NCBI RefSeq assembly: GCF_039534165.1
Contig: NZ_BAAAUX010000023.1
Span: forward strand, 1-64,000
Origin: Saccharopolyspora_D taberi
GTDB lineage: Bacteria; Actinomycetota; Actinomycetes; Mycobacteriales; Pseudonocardiaceae
Direction of reading: 5' to 3'
DNA length: 64,000 nucleotides
Shown here: positions 31,811 through 39,321 of the stretch, piece by piece
Numbering within the stretch: position 1 is the first letter of the stretch
Layout of the letters: the number at the start of each line of letters is the position of its first letter
The notes under the pieces: model-generated
Database searches by the model: none
Told to the model about the DNA's origin: nothing
The model's input: only the letters and a program-made list of their open reading frames with translations
Program-made: the position numbers and the translations under genes

Positions 31811-32836
31811 TCAGCAGCTCGGCGGGGTCTGGCCAGCCTTGATCGCTTCCAGCGCCTTGGTCGCCTCGTCGAGCGTGCCGACCCGGACCAGCCGCAGGTC
31901 GTCCGGGGCCTGCGCCTTGGCCTCGGCGCAGTTGTCCGCGGGCACCAGGAAGGTCGTCGCGCCCGCCTCGCGGGCCTTGACCATCTTGAACGGGATGCCG
32001 CCGATCGGTCCGACCCTGCCCTCCGGGTCGATCTCGCCGGTGCCCGCGACGAACTGGCCGCCGTTGAGCTCGCCCGGGGTGAGCTTGTCGACGATCGCCA
32101 GCGAGAACATCAGCCCCGCCGAGGGTCCGCCGACGTCGGCCAGGCTGATCTCGATGCCGAACGGCACGTCCGGCCGCTCGGTCGCGGCGACCCCGAGGAA
32201 GCCCTGCGGCTCGCCCTTGGGGTGCGGCGCGAGCTGGACGTCGACCACGCGTTCGGGCTCCTCGGCGTGCTGGAAGCGGATCTCGGCCCGGTCGCCGGGC
32301 CGGGAGTTCGCGAAGACCTCGCGCAGCGTCATCGAGTTGGTGACCGGGACGCCGTTGGCGCTGATGAGCCGGTCGCCCGGGGCGACGAGGCCGTCGATCG
32401 GGCTGCCCTTGACGATCTCGCCCGCGAGCACCTTGGTCGGGTAGCCGAGGTAGCGCAGCGCGGCGGTCTCGGCGGTGGTCTGCGAGTCGTTGAACGCCGC
32501 GGTGTTCTCCTGCTCGATCTGCTGCTCGGACTTGTCCGGCGGGAAGTACACCTCGCGCGGCGCCAGGGCGTACCGGCCGCTCACCCACAGGCCGAGCGCG
32601 CCGAACAGCGAGAGCTGGTCGGTCACCGACACCGTGGTCATGTTGAGGTGTCCGGCGGTCGGATAGGTCTGCCTGCCCTCGATCCGGATGACCGGGGTGT
32701 CCCCCTCCGTGCCCAGCGTGTCGTAGGTCGGCCCCGGCCCGAGCGCCACGAACGGCACTCGGACGAACGCGCCGAGCAGTCCGAAGGCGACGACGAGCAG
32801 CACGCTCGTCAACAGCGTCCACGTTCGACGGGTCAC
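31811..32836 (-). CDS. Membrane-anchored PDZ and Lon-type (S16) protease
   Basis: The 341-residue protein has an N-terminal transmembrane anchor (LLTSVLLVVAFGLLGAFVRVPFVAL, near 8-32), a PDZ domain (about 130-205, with GSPIDGLVAPGDRLISANGVPV) and a C-terminal S16 domain. The catalytic serine lies in VGGPSAGLMFSLAIVDKL and the partner lysine in GPIGGIPFKMVKAREAGATTFLVP, matching the Ser-Lys dyad of Lon. It resembles YlbL-type proteases. The GTG at 32836 has TACGCT eight bases upstream and no Shine-Dalgarno sequence, so it is probably leaderless. It is divergent from the DUF2342 protease. Confidence 0.9.
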   Translation of the reverse strand: MTRRTWTLLTSVLLVVAFGLLGAFVRVPFVALGPGPTYDTLGTEGDTPVIRIEGRQTYPTAGHLNMTTVSVTDQLSLFGALGLWVSGRYALAPREVYFPPDKSEQQIEQENTAAFNDSQTTAETAALRYLGYPTKVLAGEIVKGSPIDGLVAPGDRLISANGVPVTNSMTLREVFANSRPGDRAEIRFQHAEEPERVVDVQLAPHPKGEPQGFLGVAATERPDVPFGIEISLADVGGPSAGLMFSLAIVDKLTPGELNGGQFVAGTGEIDPEGRVGPIGGIPFKMVKAREAGATTFLVPADNCAEAKAQAPDDLRLVRVGTLDEATKALEAIKAGQTPPSC

Positions 32837-32917
32837 GGGGCGACAGCGTACGTGTTCGCTGATGGCGAGGGAGTGGACACCTTCTGCCTCGCGGCCCGAC
32901 CCGCGTACGGTGGAAGC

Positions 32918-34354
32918 ATGAGTGATCTGCCGTTCGGGTTCGGCCCGCAGGACCCCGACGATCGCGACAAGCGCGACTCGTCGGAAGGGCGCTCCGAGGG
33001 TGGCGCCGGGAACTCCGGGGACTTCCCCGGCTTCGGATTCGGCAGCCTGCCCGGGGGTCCGGGCGGCATGCCCAACTTCGACATCGGCCAGCTCGGCCAG
33101 ATGCTGACCCAGCTCGGCCAGGTGCTGAGCCACTCGGGCAGCGGCGCCGAGGGGCCGGTCAACTACGACCTCGCCAAGCAGCTGGCGATCCAGCAGCTGC
33201 ACAGCGCGCAGCGCACCGAACGCCCGAGCCAGGAGCAGGTGAAAGCGATCGAGGAGGCCGTGCACCTGGCGGAGATGTGGCTCGACCCGACCACGTCGCT
33301 GCCCGCGGGCGTGCGCAGCGTGCAGACCTGGTCGTCGGTGGACTGGGTGGAGAAGACGCTGCCGACCTGGCAGCGGCTGTGCGACCCGATCGCCCGGCGG
33401 ATGTCCAGCGCCTGGCTGGAGGCGATGCCGGAGGAGGCCAAGCAGGCCGCCGGGCCGCTGCTGTCGATGCTCGGCCAGATGGGCGGGCTCACCTTCGGTT
33501 CGCAGCTGGGCCAGGGCCTGGCGCAGCTCGGCGCGGAGGTGCTCACCTCCACCGAGGTCGGGCTGCCGCTGGCGCCGGAAGGCACGGCCGGTCTGCTGCC
33601 GGCCAACATCGCCCGGTTCGTGGAGGGCCTGGACCGCCCGGTCAGCGAGGCGACGATCTTCCTGGCCGCCCGCGAGGCCGCCCACCACCGGCTGTTCGGC
33701 CACGTGCCGTGGCTGCGGCAGCGGCTGCTGGCCACCGTCGAGGAGTACGCCCACGGCATCAGCGTCGACACCTCGGCGCTGGAGGACATGGCCAGCAAGA
33801 TCGACCCGACGAACCCGGCGTCGATGCAGGAGCTGATGAACTCCGGCATGCTCGAGCCCAAGACGACCCCGGAGCAGGACGCCGCGCTCAAGCGGCTGGA
33901 GACGCTGCTCGCGCTGGTCGAGGGCTGGGTCGACGTGGTGGTCGCCGACGCCATCGGCGAGCGGCTGCCCGGTGCGAGCGCGCTGAGCGAGACCGTCCGC
34001 AGGCGCCGCGCCAGCGGCGGTCCGGCGGAGCAGACCTTCGCGACGCTGATCGGCCTGGAGCTGCGGCCGCGCCAGCTGCGGTCGGCGGCCACGCTGTGGC
34101 GGCTGATGACCGAGCGGCACGGCATCGACAGCCGCGACCGCGTCTGGGAGCACCCGGACCTGCTGCCGAGCAGCGAGGACCTGGACGAGCCGCTGGACTT
34201 CGCCGACCGGTGGGGCTCGGGCTCGGAGGACCTCGACGACCCGATCGCGGCGATCCGCCGCGCGGAGGCCAAGGAGGCCGAGCAGTCCTCGGAGGAGGAC
34301 TCCGGCGGGGAAGGCTCCGGGGACGAGGGCTCCGGCGGGGACGAGCGCAAGTAG
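32918..34354 (+). CDS. DUF2342 / TIGR03624 zinc-dependent metalloprotease-like protein
   Basis: The 478-residue protein starts with a Gly/Pro-rich tail (FGFGSLPGGPGGMPNFDIGQLGQMLTQLGQVL) and has the DUF2342 core with FVEGLDRPVSEATIFLAAREAAHHRLFGHVPWLRQRLLATVEEYA. The HHxxFxxH segment with the downstream E is the proposed metal site. It ends in an acidic Ser/Gly/Glu tail. TACGGT lies six bases before the ATG and no ribosome binding site exists, so the mRNA should start at the ATG. Its place beside the PDZ protease and UPF0182 is conserved in actinobacteria. Peptidase activity is not proven for the family. Confidence 0.88.
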   Translation: MSDLPFGFGPQDPDDRDKRDSSEGRSEGGAGNSGDFPGFGFGSLPGGPGGMPNFDIGQLGQMLTQLGQVLSHSGSGAEGPVNYDLAKQLAIQQLHSAQRTERPSQEQVKAIEEAVHLAEMWLDPTTSLPAGVRSVQTWSSVDWVEKTLPTWQRLCDPIARRMSSAWLEAMPEEAKQAAGPLLSMLGQMGGLTFGSQLGQGLAQLGAEVLTSTEVGLPLAPEGTAGLLPANIARFVEGLDRPVSEATIFLAAREAAHHRLFGHVPWLRQRLLATVEEYAHGISVDTSALEDMASKIDPTNPASMQELMNSGMLEPKTTPEQDAALKRLETLLALVEGWVDVVVADAIGERLPGASALSETVRRRRASGGPAEQTFATLIGLELRPRQLRSAATLWRLMTERHGIDSRDRVWEHPDLLPSSEDLDEPLDFADRWGSGSEDLDDPIAAIRRAEAKEAEQSSEEDSGGEGSGDEGSGGDERK

Positions 34355-34745
34355 ACGACGGCCGCCGCTTCCGGGTCCAGCTGCCCGAGGCTGGCCCCGG
34401 AGGCGGTGGCAGGTTCGCTGCGCGTGGCGGCCGGGCCGCCCGCGATTGGCCGATCCGCCACCCGCGACGGCCAGCTCCCTGCCCGCGACGGCCGGCTCGC
34501 CGACCGCGACGACCGGTTCCCTGCCCGCGGCGGCCGGTTCGCTGCCCGCGATGGCCGATCCGCCACTCGCGACGGCCGATTCGGGCTGCCGGGCTGCGGC
34601 CGGTTTCCACCAGCCCCAGCGACCGGCCCCCAACTGCCGCGCGGCGGCCGATTCCCTACTGCCGTGCGGCGGCGATTCCCCACTCGTGCGGCGGCCGATT
34701 CCCGCTGCTTCCCCACGCCGCGCGGCTGACCGGACCCTGCCCCGG
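34355..34745. other. Gene-free convergent spacer filled with degenerate repeats
   Basis: The 391 bases between two convergent genes contain no supported gene. Most of it is a 21-bp tandem array (34441-34588) and a related 23-24 bp cluster (about 34638-34720). Reading frames through it give low-complexity Ala/Pro/Arg strings in every frame. Confidence 0.75.
34441..34588. repeat. Tandem 21-bp repeat, seven units
   Basis: Seven units follow the pattern CGCGAYGGCCGRYTCSCYGCC. Starts are at 34441 (22 bp, one inserted T), 34463, 34484, 34505, 34526, 34547 and 34568. Units differ at several positions, so the array is old or under weak constraint. A second cluster with the core CGGCGGCCGATTCCC (34638-34720) has a 23-24 bp period. 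Confidence 0.8.
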
Positions 34746-35303
34746 TCAGCCCTTGGCGTCCACGACGTCGGCGTCGTCGTCCAGGCCGAGGTCGAGGTGG
34801 GCCGCCGCGGAGAGCCCCTCCAGATAGCCGATCGCGCGCTCGGTCTTCGGGTAGCGGCGGACCCACTTCCAGAACGCAGGCCCGTGGCCGGGTACCAGCA
34901 GGTGTGCGAGTTCGTGCACCAGAACGTAGTCGAGCACCCATCCGGGTACATCTCGCAGGCGGCGGCTCACCCGGATGGTCCCCTCGCTGGGGGTGCAGGA
35001 GGCCCAGCGGGTCCGCATCGGCGGGACCCACTTGATCGCGGTCGGCTCGGCCGTGCCGTCCAGGTACTTCGCCGACAGTTCCCGGCAGCGCTCGGCCAGC
35101 GCCTCGTCGGAGTCCCGCGCGGGCGAGCGGCGGCGGACCTCGCTGCGCTGCAGGCGGCTCAACATGTCCGCCACCCAGCGCTTTTCCTCGGCTCGGCTCA
35201 TCCGAGCAGGCAGCAGCACGACGACCTTGTCGCCATCCCTGTAGGCACTGACGGTCTGCCGTCGACGTTTGCTGCGGCGCACCTCAACCTGGGGTTCAGC
35301 CAC
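34746..35303 (-). CDS. YgjP-like (M48-type) metallopeptidase domain protein
   Basis: The 185-residue protein has the zinc motif HELAH in YVLVHELAHLLVPGHGPAFWKWVRRYPKTERAIGYLEG. It is preceded by RTRWASCTPSEGTIRVSRRLRDVPGWVLDYV, the usual YgjP/DUF45 pattern. The GTG at 35303 begins VAEPQVEVRRSKRRRQTVSAYRDG, where the family begins. TAAGGT (forward 35312-35317) lies eight bases before it without a ribosome binding site, so it is probably leaderless. No signal peptide is seen. The substrate is unknown. Confidence 0.84.
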   Translation of the reverse strand: MAEPQVEVRRSKRRRQTVSAYRDGDKVVVLLPARMSRAEEKRWVADMLSRLQRSEVRRRSPARDSDEALAERCRELSAKYLDGTAEPTAIKWVPPMRTRWASCTPSEGTIRVSRRLRDVPGWVLDYVLVHELAHLLVPGHGPAFWKWVRRYPKTERAIGYLEGLSAAAHLDLGLDDDADVVDAKG

Positions 35304-35345
35304 GAGAGCCGACCTTAGCGAGCGGCCCCGACATTGGGAGCCCCC

Positions 35346-35382
35346 TGTGAGCTTCCTTGCATCGCTCACACCGCGTGATCAC
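35346..35382. promoter_or_regulatory. Palindromes in a divergent promoter region
   Basis: TGTGAGC (35346-35352) and GCTCACA (35364-35370) form a perfect 7+7 inverted repeat with an 11-base spacer. GTGATCAC (35375-35382) is a second palindrome. Both lie between the divergent YgjP-like and DUF5679 genes. The half-sites TGTGA/TCACA look CRP-like, but their 15-base separation is wider than the classical six bases. Confidence 0.45.
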
Positions 35383-35531
35383 CTAAGGGATTACTCCATT
35401 AAGCCGAACATGCGATCCTCGTTATGTATGCAGGCCTGTTACTCCGCCTGTACCGTTCCCCCAGCGCGGCCCGGACCCGGGCCTGAGACGACTCGGCGAC
35501 GACGCTGGGTCACAACACGAAGGAGGGAGCC

Positions 35532-35681
35532 GTGGCCGAGACGTACAACGGCTACTGCGTGAAATGCCGGGACAAGCGCGACTTCTCCGGCGAGGTCACG
35601 GAGACCAACGGCCGCCGGATGGCCAAGGGCACCTGCCCGGTCTGCGGCACCAAGATGACCCGCATCCTCGGCAAGGCTTGA
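35532..35681 (+). CDS. Small DUF5679 zinc-ribbon protein
   Basis: The 49-residue product (MAETYNGYCVKCRDKR...) has two CxxC pairs, YCVKC and TCPVCGTK, with the conserved RRMAKGTCPVCGTKMTRILGK ending of the actinobacterial DUF5679 family. AGGAGGGA precedes the GTG. A perfect 12-bp hairpin follows the stop, so it is a stand-alone unit. Its place before the ABC1 kinase and near whiB7 matches the small Rv3196A-type gene of mycobacteria as I recall it. The function is unknown. Confidence 0.88.
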   Translation: MAETYNGYCVKCRDKRDFSGEVTETNGRRMAKGTCPVCGTKMTRILGKA

Positions 35682-35998
35682 CCGCGCACGCGGGTGGGCC
35701 CGCCGGTCCACCCGCGTGCCGCCCGCCGGCATCGCGCCTGGCAGATCCCGTTCCACCCGCACCGGGTGTTCCCGGCGCGCAGGGGAACCTGTGCTGATTT
35801 CCGGGTCCCCGCCAATTCCGCGCATTGCGACCCGTTCGCCCGAACCGCGTCTGCGCTGTTCTTCTCAACGACGGCCGCCGAACTGTCGATCACGGTCCAC
35901 AACGGGCTTGGAAAGCTCTAGCATGTGACTGGGTTTCTCGATGCCGAAACCACTTCCGTCATCGGGGGAGTTTTCCTGTGCCCGAAAAAGGAGAATTC
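35682..35998. other. Spacer before the ABC1 kinase gene
   Basis: This 317-base spacer begins with a terminator hairpin (GCACGCGGGTGG 35686-35697 with CCACCCGCGTGC 35708-35719). It contains the inverted repeat GGTTTC-N8-GAAACC (35932-35951) upstream of the kinase gene and a TAGCAT box near 35919. No gene is supported. Confidence 0.6.
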
Positions 35999-37309
35999 GT
36001 GACCGACATCCCCCGCCGCGCGGCGCACCGCACCGCCAAGCTCGCCAGCCTGCCGCTCAGCGTCGCGGGGCGAGTTGCCGCGGGCTGGGGAAAGCGGCTC
36101 ACCGGCGGCAACGCGGAGGAGATCAGCGCCGAGGTGTCGGCCAAGACCGCCGAGCAGCTGTTCGCCGTGCTGGGCCAGCTCAAGGGCGGCGCGATGAAGT
36201 TCGGGCAGGCGCTGAGCGTCTTCGAGGCCGCCGTTCCCGACGAGATGGCCGGGCCGTACCGGGAAGCGCTGACCAAGCTCCAGTCGGCGGCCCCGCCGAT
36301 GTCGGGCGCGAGCGTGCGCCGGGTGCTCGACGAGCAGCTGGGCCGGGCGTGGCGCGACCGGTTCGCCGAGTTCGACGAAACCCCGGCCGCCGCGGCGAGC
36401 ATCGGCCAGGTGCACCGGGCGGTCTGGCACGACGGCCGCGAGGTCGCGGTCAAGGTCCAGTACCCGGGCGCCGACGAGGCGCTGCGCTCCGACCTGCGCC
36501 AGCTGCTGCGCTTCTCCCGGCTGTTCCAGTCGCTGGCCCCCGGAGCCGAGGTCAAGCCGCTGCTCACCGAGCTGCAGGACCGGATGGTCGAGGAGCTCGA
36601 CTACCGCACCGAGGCCGACAACCAGCGCACCTTCGCCAAGGCCTTCGACGGTGACGCCGACGTGCTCGTGCCCCGCGTGGTCGCCAGCGCTCCCAAGGTG
36701 ATGGTCACCGAGTGGATCACCGGCACCCCGTTCTCGTCGATCATCGCCTCCGGCTCGCGCGAGCAGCGCAACGAGGCGGGCAGGCTGCTCAGCGAGTTCC
36801 ACTACTCGTCGCCCGCGCGCGCCGGTCTGCTGCACGCCGATCCGCACCCCGGCAACTTCATGCTGCTCGACGACGGCAGGCTCGCGGTCATCGACTTCGG
36901 CGCGGTCGCGCGACTGCCGGAGGGACCGCCGACGACGATGGGCCGGATGCTGCGGCTGGCGCTCGACGACCGCTCGGACGAGCTGCTGGAGCTGCTGCGC
37001 GCCGACCGGTTCGTGCACACCGACAGCAAGTTGCGCGCCGACGACGTGCTCGCCTACCTCGGGCCGTTCGTGGATCCGCTGCGCGGCGAGACGTTCCACT
37101 TCACCCGGCGCTGGTTGCAGCGTCAGGCCGAGCGGGTGGGCGACCTGCGCAGCCCGGACTTCCGGACCGGGCGCTCGCTGAACCTGCCGCCGGACTACCT
37201 GCTGATCCACCGGGTCACGCTGGGCGCCACCGGAATCCTGTGCCAGCTCGACTCCGAGATCGCCGCGCGGGAGATCATCTCCAGGTGGCAGCCGGGGTTC
37301 GACGACTGA
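35999..37309 (+). CDS. ABC1/UbiB (AarF) family kinase-like protein
   Basis: The 436-residue protein is an atypical kinase of the ABC1/UbiB family. It shows the family-specific KGGAMKFGQALS motif near 60, the Ala-rich loop AAAASIGQVHRAVW in place of a Gly-rich loop, VAVKVQYPG with the ATP lysine, LLHADPHPGNFMLLDDGR and VIDFGAVARLPEG. In other bacteria the family supports isoprenoid-quinone synthesis; here menaquinone would be the likely context. AAGGAG 5-6 bases before the GTG at 35999 and family starts (SDIPRR-like) favour this start over a GTG at 35978. It corresponds in position to Rv3197, next to whiB7. Confidence 0.9.
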   Translation: MTDIPRRAAHRTAKLASLPLSVAGRVAAGWGKRLTGGNAEEISAEVSAKTAEQLFAVLGQLKGGAMKFGQALSVFEAAVPDEMAGPYREALTKLQSAAPPMSGASVRRVLDEQLGRAWRDRFAEFDETPAAAASIGQVHRAVWHDGREVAVKVQYPGADEALRSDLRQLLRFSRLFQSLAPGAEVKPLLTELQDRMVEELDYRTEADNQRTFAKAFDGDADVLVPRVVASAPKVMVTEWITGTPFSSIIASGSREQRNEAGRLLSEFHYSSPARAGLLHADPHPGNFMLLDDGRLAVIDFGAVARLPEGPPTTMGRMLRLALDDRSDELLELLRADRFVHTDSKLRADDVLAYLGPFVDPLRGETFHFTRRWLQRQAERVGDLRSPDFRTGRSLNLPPDYLLIHRVTLGATGILCQLDSEIAAREIISRWQPGFDD

Positions 37310-37312
37310 CCT

Positions 37313-38173
37313 TCAGGGTTTCGTCCCGACGTGGACGGTGTGCGCGACGAGGTACTGCACGTCGTCGCGCCCGCGCACGTAGTGCGGGCTTTCCGGGTCG
37401 AGCAGCCGGGTGATCGCGTCCAGGTCTTCGGCGCTGCCCGCTTCTTCCGCTGTCCTGCGCAGGAATTCGAGCCGGTTGACCGCCGCGTTCAGCGCGACGC
37501 CGGAAACCGGGGCGGGCCGGTCGACCAGGTAGCTCCACGTCTCGACATCGGTCAGACCGGCTTGCGGCAACGCGCTGGACCATCCGATCGGCAGCCGGAC
37601 CGAACCGTCCATGTCCGCCCGCATCCGGCGGAACCACTGCTCCCGCAACGCGATCAGCCGCAGCTCCAGCCCGGGTTCGCCGACCCCGACGTCCCACGGG
37701 AGCACGCGCGGTTCGAGCCCGAACTCGACCAGCGCGAGCCGGCCTCCGGGGCGCACCGCGCCCGCCATCCGGCGCAGGCCGGCGAGCTGGTCGGGCAGGT
37801 GGTGCGCGACGAACGCGGCGAACACCAGGTCCGCCTGACCGACCAGGTCCGGCAGGCCGTCGTCGGCGGCGTCGGCCCGCACCGGGCGGATCTCGACATC
37901 CGGCGCCGCGTTCCGCGCGGTTTCCGCGGCGACCGTCAACAGCTCGGGCGCGCTGTCCACCACGGTCACGACACCGCCCGTCCCGGACAGCGCCCTCGCG
38001 AAGGCCGCAGCGGACCCACCGGCGCCGGAACCGATCTCGGCCACCGCCCGGTCCTCGGGTCGCAGCAACCGCTCGACCAGCGCCGCCGTCTCGGGCGCGG
38101 TCAGCTCGTCGATCTCGCGCAGCCGATGCAGGCGGTCGTTCCAGTCGATGTTGTCGTGCGAGTGAACGCCCAT
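37313..38173 (-). CDS. SAM-dependent methyltransferase
   Basis: The 286-residue protein has a class I methyltransferase core: VAEIGSGAGGSAAAFARAL (near 44-62), VVTVVDSAPELL, IRPVRADAADDGLPD and VRPGGRLALVEFG. The substrate domain is unassigned. TACAGT (forward 38180-38185) lies six bases before the ATG with no ribosome binding site, so the mRNA is probably leaderless. It converges on the ABC1 kinase with a three-base gap. A small-molecule or quinone-related role is possible from context but not shown. Confidence 0.78.
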   Translation of the reverse strand: MGVHSHDNIDWNDRLHRLREIDELTAPETAALVERLLRPEDRAVAEIGSGAGGSAAAFARALSGTGGVVTVVDSAPELLTVAAETARNAAPDVEIRPVRADAADDGLPDLVGQADLVFAAFVAHHLPDQLAGLRRMAGAVRPGGRLALVEFGLEPRVLPWDVGVGEPGLELRLIALREQWFRRMRADMDGSVRLPIGWSSALPQAGLTDVETWSYLVDRPAPVSGVALNAAVNRLEFLRRTAEEAGSAEDLDAITRLLDPESPHYVRGRDDVQYLVAHTVHVGTKP

Positions 38174-38190
38174 CCGCTCACTGTACGGGC

Positions 38191-38236
38191 GCGAGCCCGG
38201 CGAACCCCTTCAACGGACGGGGTTCGCCGGGCTCGC
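38191..38236 (-). terminator. Strong hairpin after the whiB7 operon
   Basis: GCGAGCCCGGCGAACCCC (38191-38208) and GGGGTTCGCCGGGCTCGC (38219-38236) are exact 18-base complements around a ten-base loop. On the minus strand it begins three bases past the stop of the small gene behind whiB7. Confidence 0.75.
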
Positions 38237-38238
38237 GC

Positions 38239-38457
38239 TCATTGACAGCGTTGCGCGCGGTCGGCGCGGTCGGCGGCGTAGACGGCCAGTCGCCGCCACA
38301 AACGCCCGGCGCCGACCTTGTGCGCCAACCGCTGTTGTTGTGCTTCGCGTATCAGATCGTTCATCCGGATCCTGGTCAGTTCTTCGGACATCAGCACGGG
38401 AAAACCTGCTTCCACTCGGAGATCGACGGTTGGCTGGGTGACCCTGGTGTCGTTCAT
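38239..38457 (-). CDS. Small protein coupled to whiB7
   Basis: The 72-residue product (MNDTRVTQPTVDLRVEAGFP...) contains SEELTRIRMNDLIREAQQQRLAHKVGAG and ends with Arg-rich AADRADRAQRCQ. Its ATG overlaps the whiB7 stop as ATGA, so the two are translated together and rise together under antibiotic stress. No domain is recognised. The central helix is amphipathic and the protein is basic. It is followed by a strong hairpin. A real gene is favoured by the coupled start and the frame ending right before the terminator. Confidence 0.62.
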   Translation of the reverse strand: MNDTRVTQPTVDLRVEAGFPVLMSEELTRIRMNDLIREAQQQRLAHKVGAGRLWRRLAVYAADRADRAQRCQ

Positions 38458-38819
38458 GCCGCTCGCTCCTGCCCTCGTCGGCCGGTCCGCACTTCGCCGG
38501 AACCGGACGCGGCGGGCGCGGGGTTCTTGCGCGGACGGCCGCGCGGGCGCTTGCGGGCGATCACGCTGCCGCGCTCGAAGATCTCGCCACCCCAGACGCC
38601 CCACGGTTCCCCGCGGGAAAGGGCGCCTGCGAGGCACTCGGCCTTGATCGGGCACTCGGCGCACAGCGCCTTGGCCTGCTCCAGCTCGCCCGGGCTCTCG
38701 GCGAACCAGAGGTCGGGGTCCTGCCCGCAGGGCAGTTCGCTGCCGACGGCGGGGGCGCTGTCGAGTAGTGCGCCGACCGCGTCGGCCTCGCCGGATATCG
38801 GCACGCTCGTGGTCAACAT
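38454..38819 (-). CDS. whiB7: WhiB7 redox-responsive transcriptional regulator
   Basis: The 121-residue protein has the four iron-sulfur cysteines of WhiB proteins (Cys31, Cys53, Cys56, Cys62), the G[VI]WGG turn (GVWGGE at 74-79) and the AT-hook RGRPRK (93-98) that is specific to WhiB7. WhiB7 binds sigma-A region 4 and AT-rich DNA upstream of -35 boxes to switch on intrinsic antibiotic resistance. AGGAGG lies before the ATG at 38819. An intrinsic terminator, a leader ORF and an AT-rich promoter lie upstream in the arrangement known for whiB7 attenuation. The acidic N-terminus is longer than in mycobacteria. Confidence 0.94.
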   Translation of the reverse strand: MLTTSVPISGEADAVGALLDSAPAVGSELPCGQDPDLWFAESPGELEQAKALCAECPIKAECLAGALSRGEPWGVWGGEIFERGSVIARKRPRGRPRKNPAPAASGSGEVRTGRRGQERAA

Positions 38820-38898
38820 GGGGCTACCTCCTGTGTTGGATCGGCGACGGTTTTCGGTGCTGCTGCTGGATTTCACGTGGACCCCAGAAAAAGACAAA

Positions 38899-38937
38899 GA
38901 AGGCCGCGGACCCGGCTGTTGCGGGTCCGCGGCCTTC
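38899..38937 (-). terminator. Attenuator terminator in the whiB7 leader
   Basis: GAAGGCCGCGGACCCG pairs with CGGGTCCGCGGCCTTC (38899-38914 with 38922-38937), sixteen continuous pairs. On the minus strand it is followed by TTTGTCTTTTTC. It lies between the leader ORF stop (38958) and the whiB7 start (38819), so transcription should stop unless the hairpin is prevented. Confidence 0.9.
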
Positions 38938-38957
38938 GAAAGAAGCCTGGAAGCGAC

Positions 38958-39173
38958 CTAAATCATGGGATCGAGGACGCGTTCACGCACGGACCGACAA
39001 CGGTCGGTCTGGATCAACTGGGTAAATGCGCGGAAGGCACGCGGCTTCATGACGCCGCCCTTGAGGGCCGCGACGTCGTTGCCATACGGTCGCTTGGTCG
39101 CACCGACGTGCCAAAGCGCGGCACCCCTGGTCATGGGGTGGCCAGAGGTACCGAACATCGTGATGTTGGTCAT
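38958..39173 (-). CDS. whiB7 leader ORF (uORF)
   Basis: The 71-codon frame begins MTNITMFGTSGHPMTRGAAL and ends RSVRERVLDPMI with TAG. AAAGGAGGTG about nine bases before its ATG is one of the strongest ribosome binding sites in the window. The stop codon is 20 bases before the base of the attenuator hairpin. In known whiB7 leaders, slowed translation of an upstream ORF changes RNA folding and prevents termination; the same mechanism is inferred here. The frame is long for such a leader and ends in an Arg-rich stretch (RCRSVRERV). Confidence 0.8.
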   Translation of the reverse strand: MTNITMFGTSGHPMTRGAALWHVGATKRPYGNDVAALKGGVMKPRAFRAFTQLIQTDRCRSVRERVLDPMI

Positions 39174-39237
39174 CGGAAGCCACCTCCTTTCCCAGGTCCG
39201 CGCGGGGGTTTCCACCCCTCGCTCAACGCGCTCTTGC

Positions 39238-39278
39238 AGGTTATTGGCACGGGGGTGCCGGTCGCAACTTATTTTTCC
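39238..39278 (-). promoter_or_regulatory. whiB7 promoter with AT-rich WhiB7 site
   Basis: On the minus strand TTGCGA (forward 39262-39267) and TAACCT (forward 39238-39243) are 18 bases apart. Immediately upstream of the -35 lies GGAAAAATAAG (forward 39268-39278), the A/T-rich block that WhiB7 reads through its AT-hook. This predicts positive autoregulation. Confidence 0.8.
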
Positions 39279-39321
39279 AAGATTCGCGGCAACTCGCGAA
39301 AAACCGCCCTGACCTGCGAGT

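Noticed and set aside
34441..34588. CRISPR array
   Set aside because: The units are 21 bp, adjacent and degenerate, with no unique spacers and no cas genes nearby; it is a tandem repeat.
35346..35370. Classical CRP-binding site
   Set aside because: The TGTGA and TCACA half-sites are 15 bases apart rather than six, so a standard CRP dimer would not fit.
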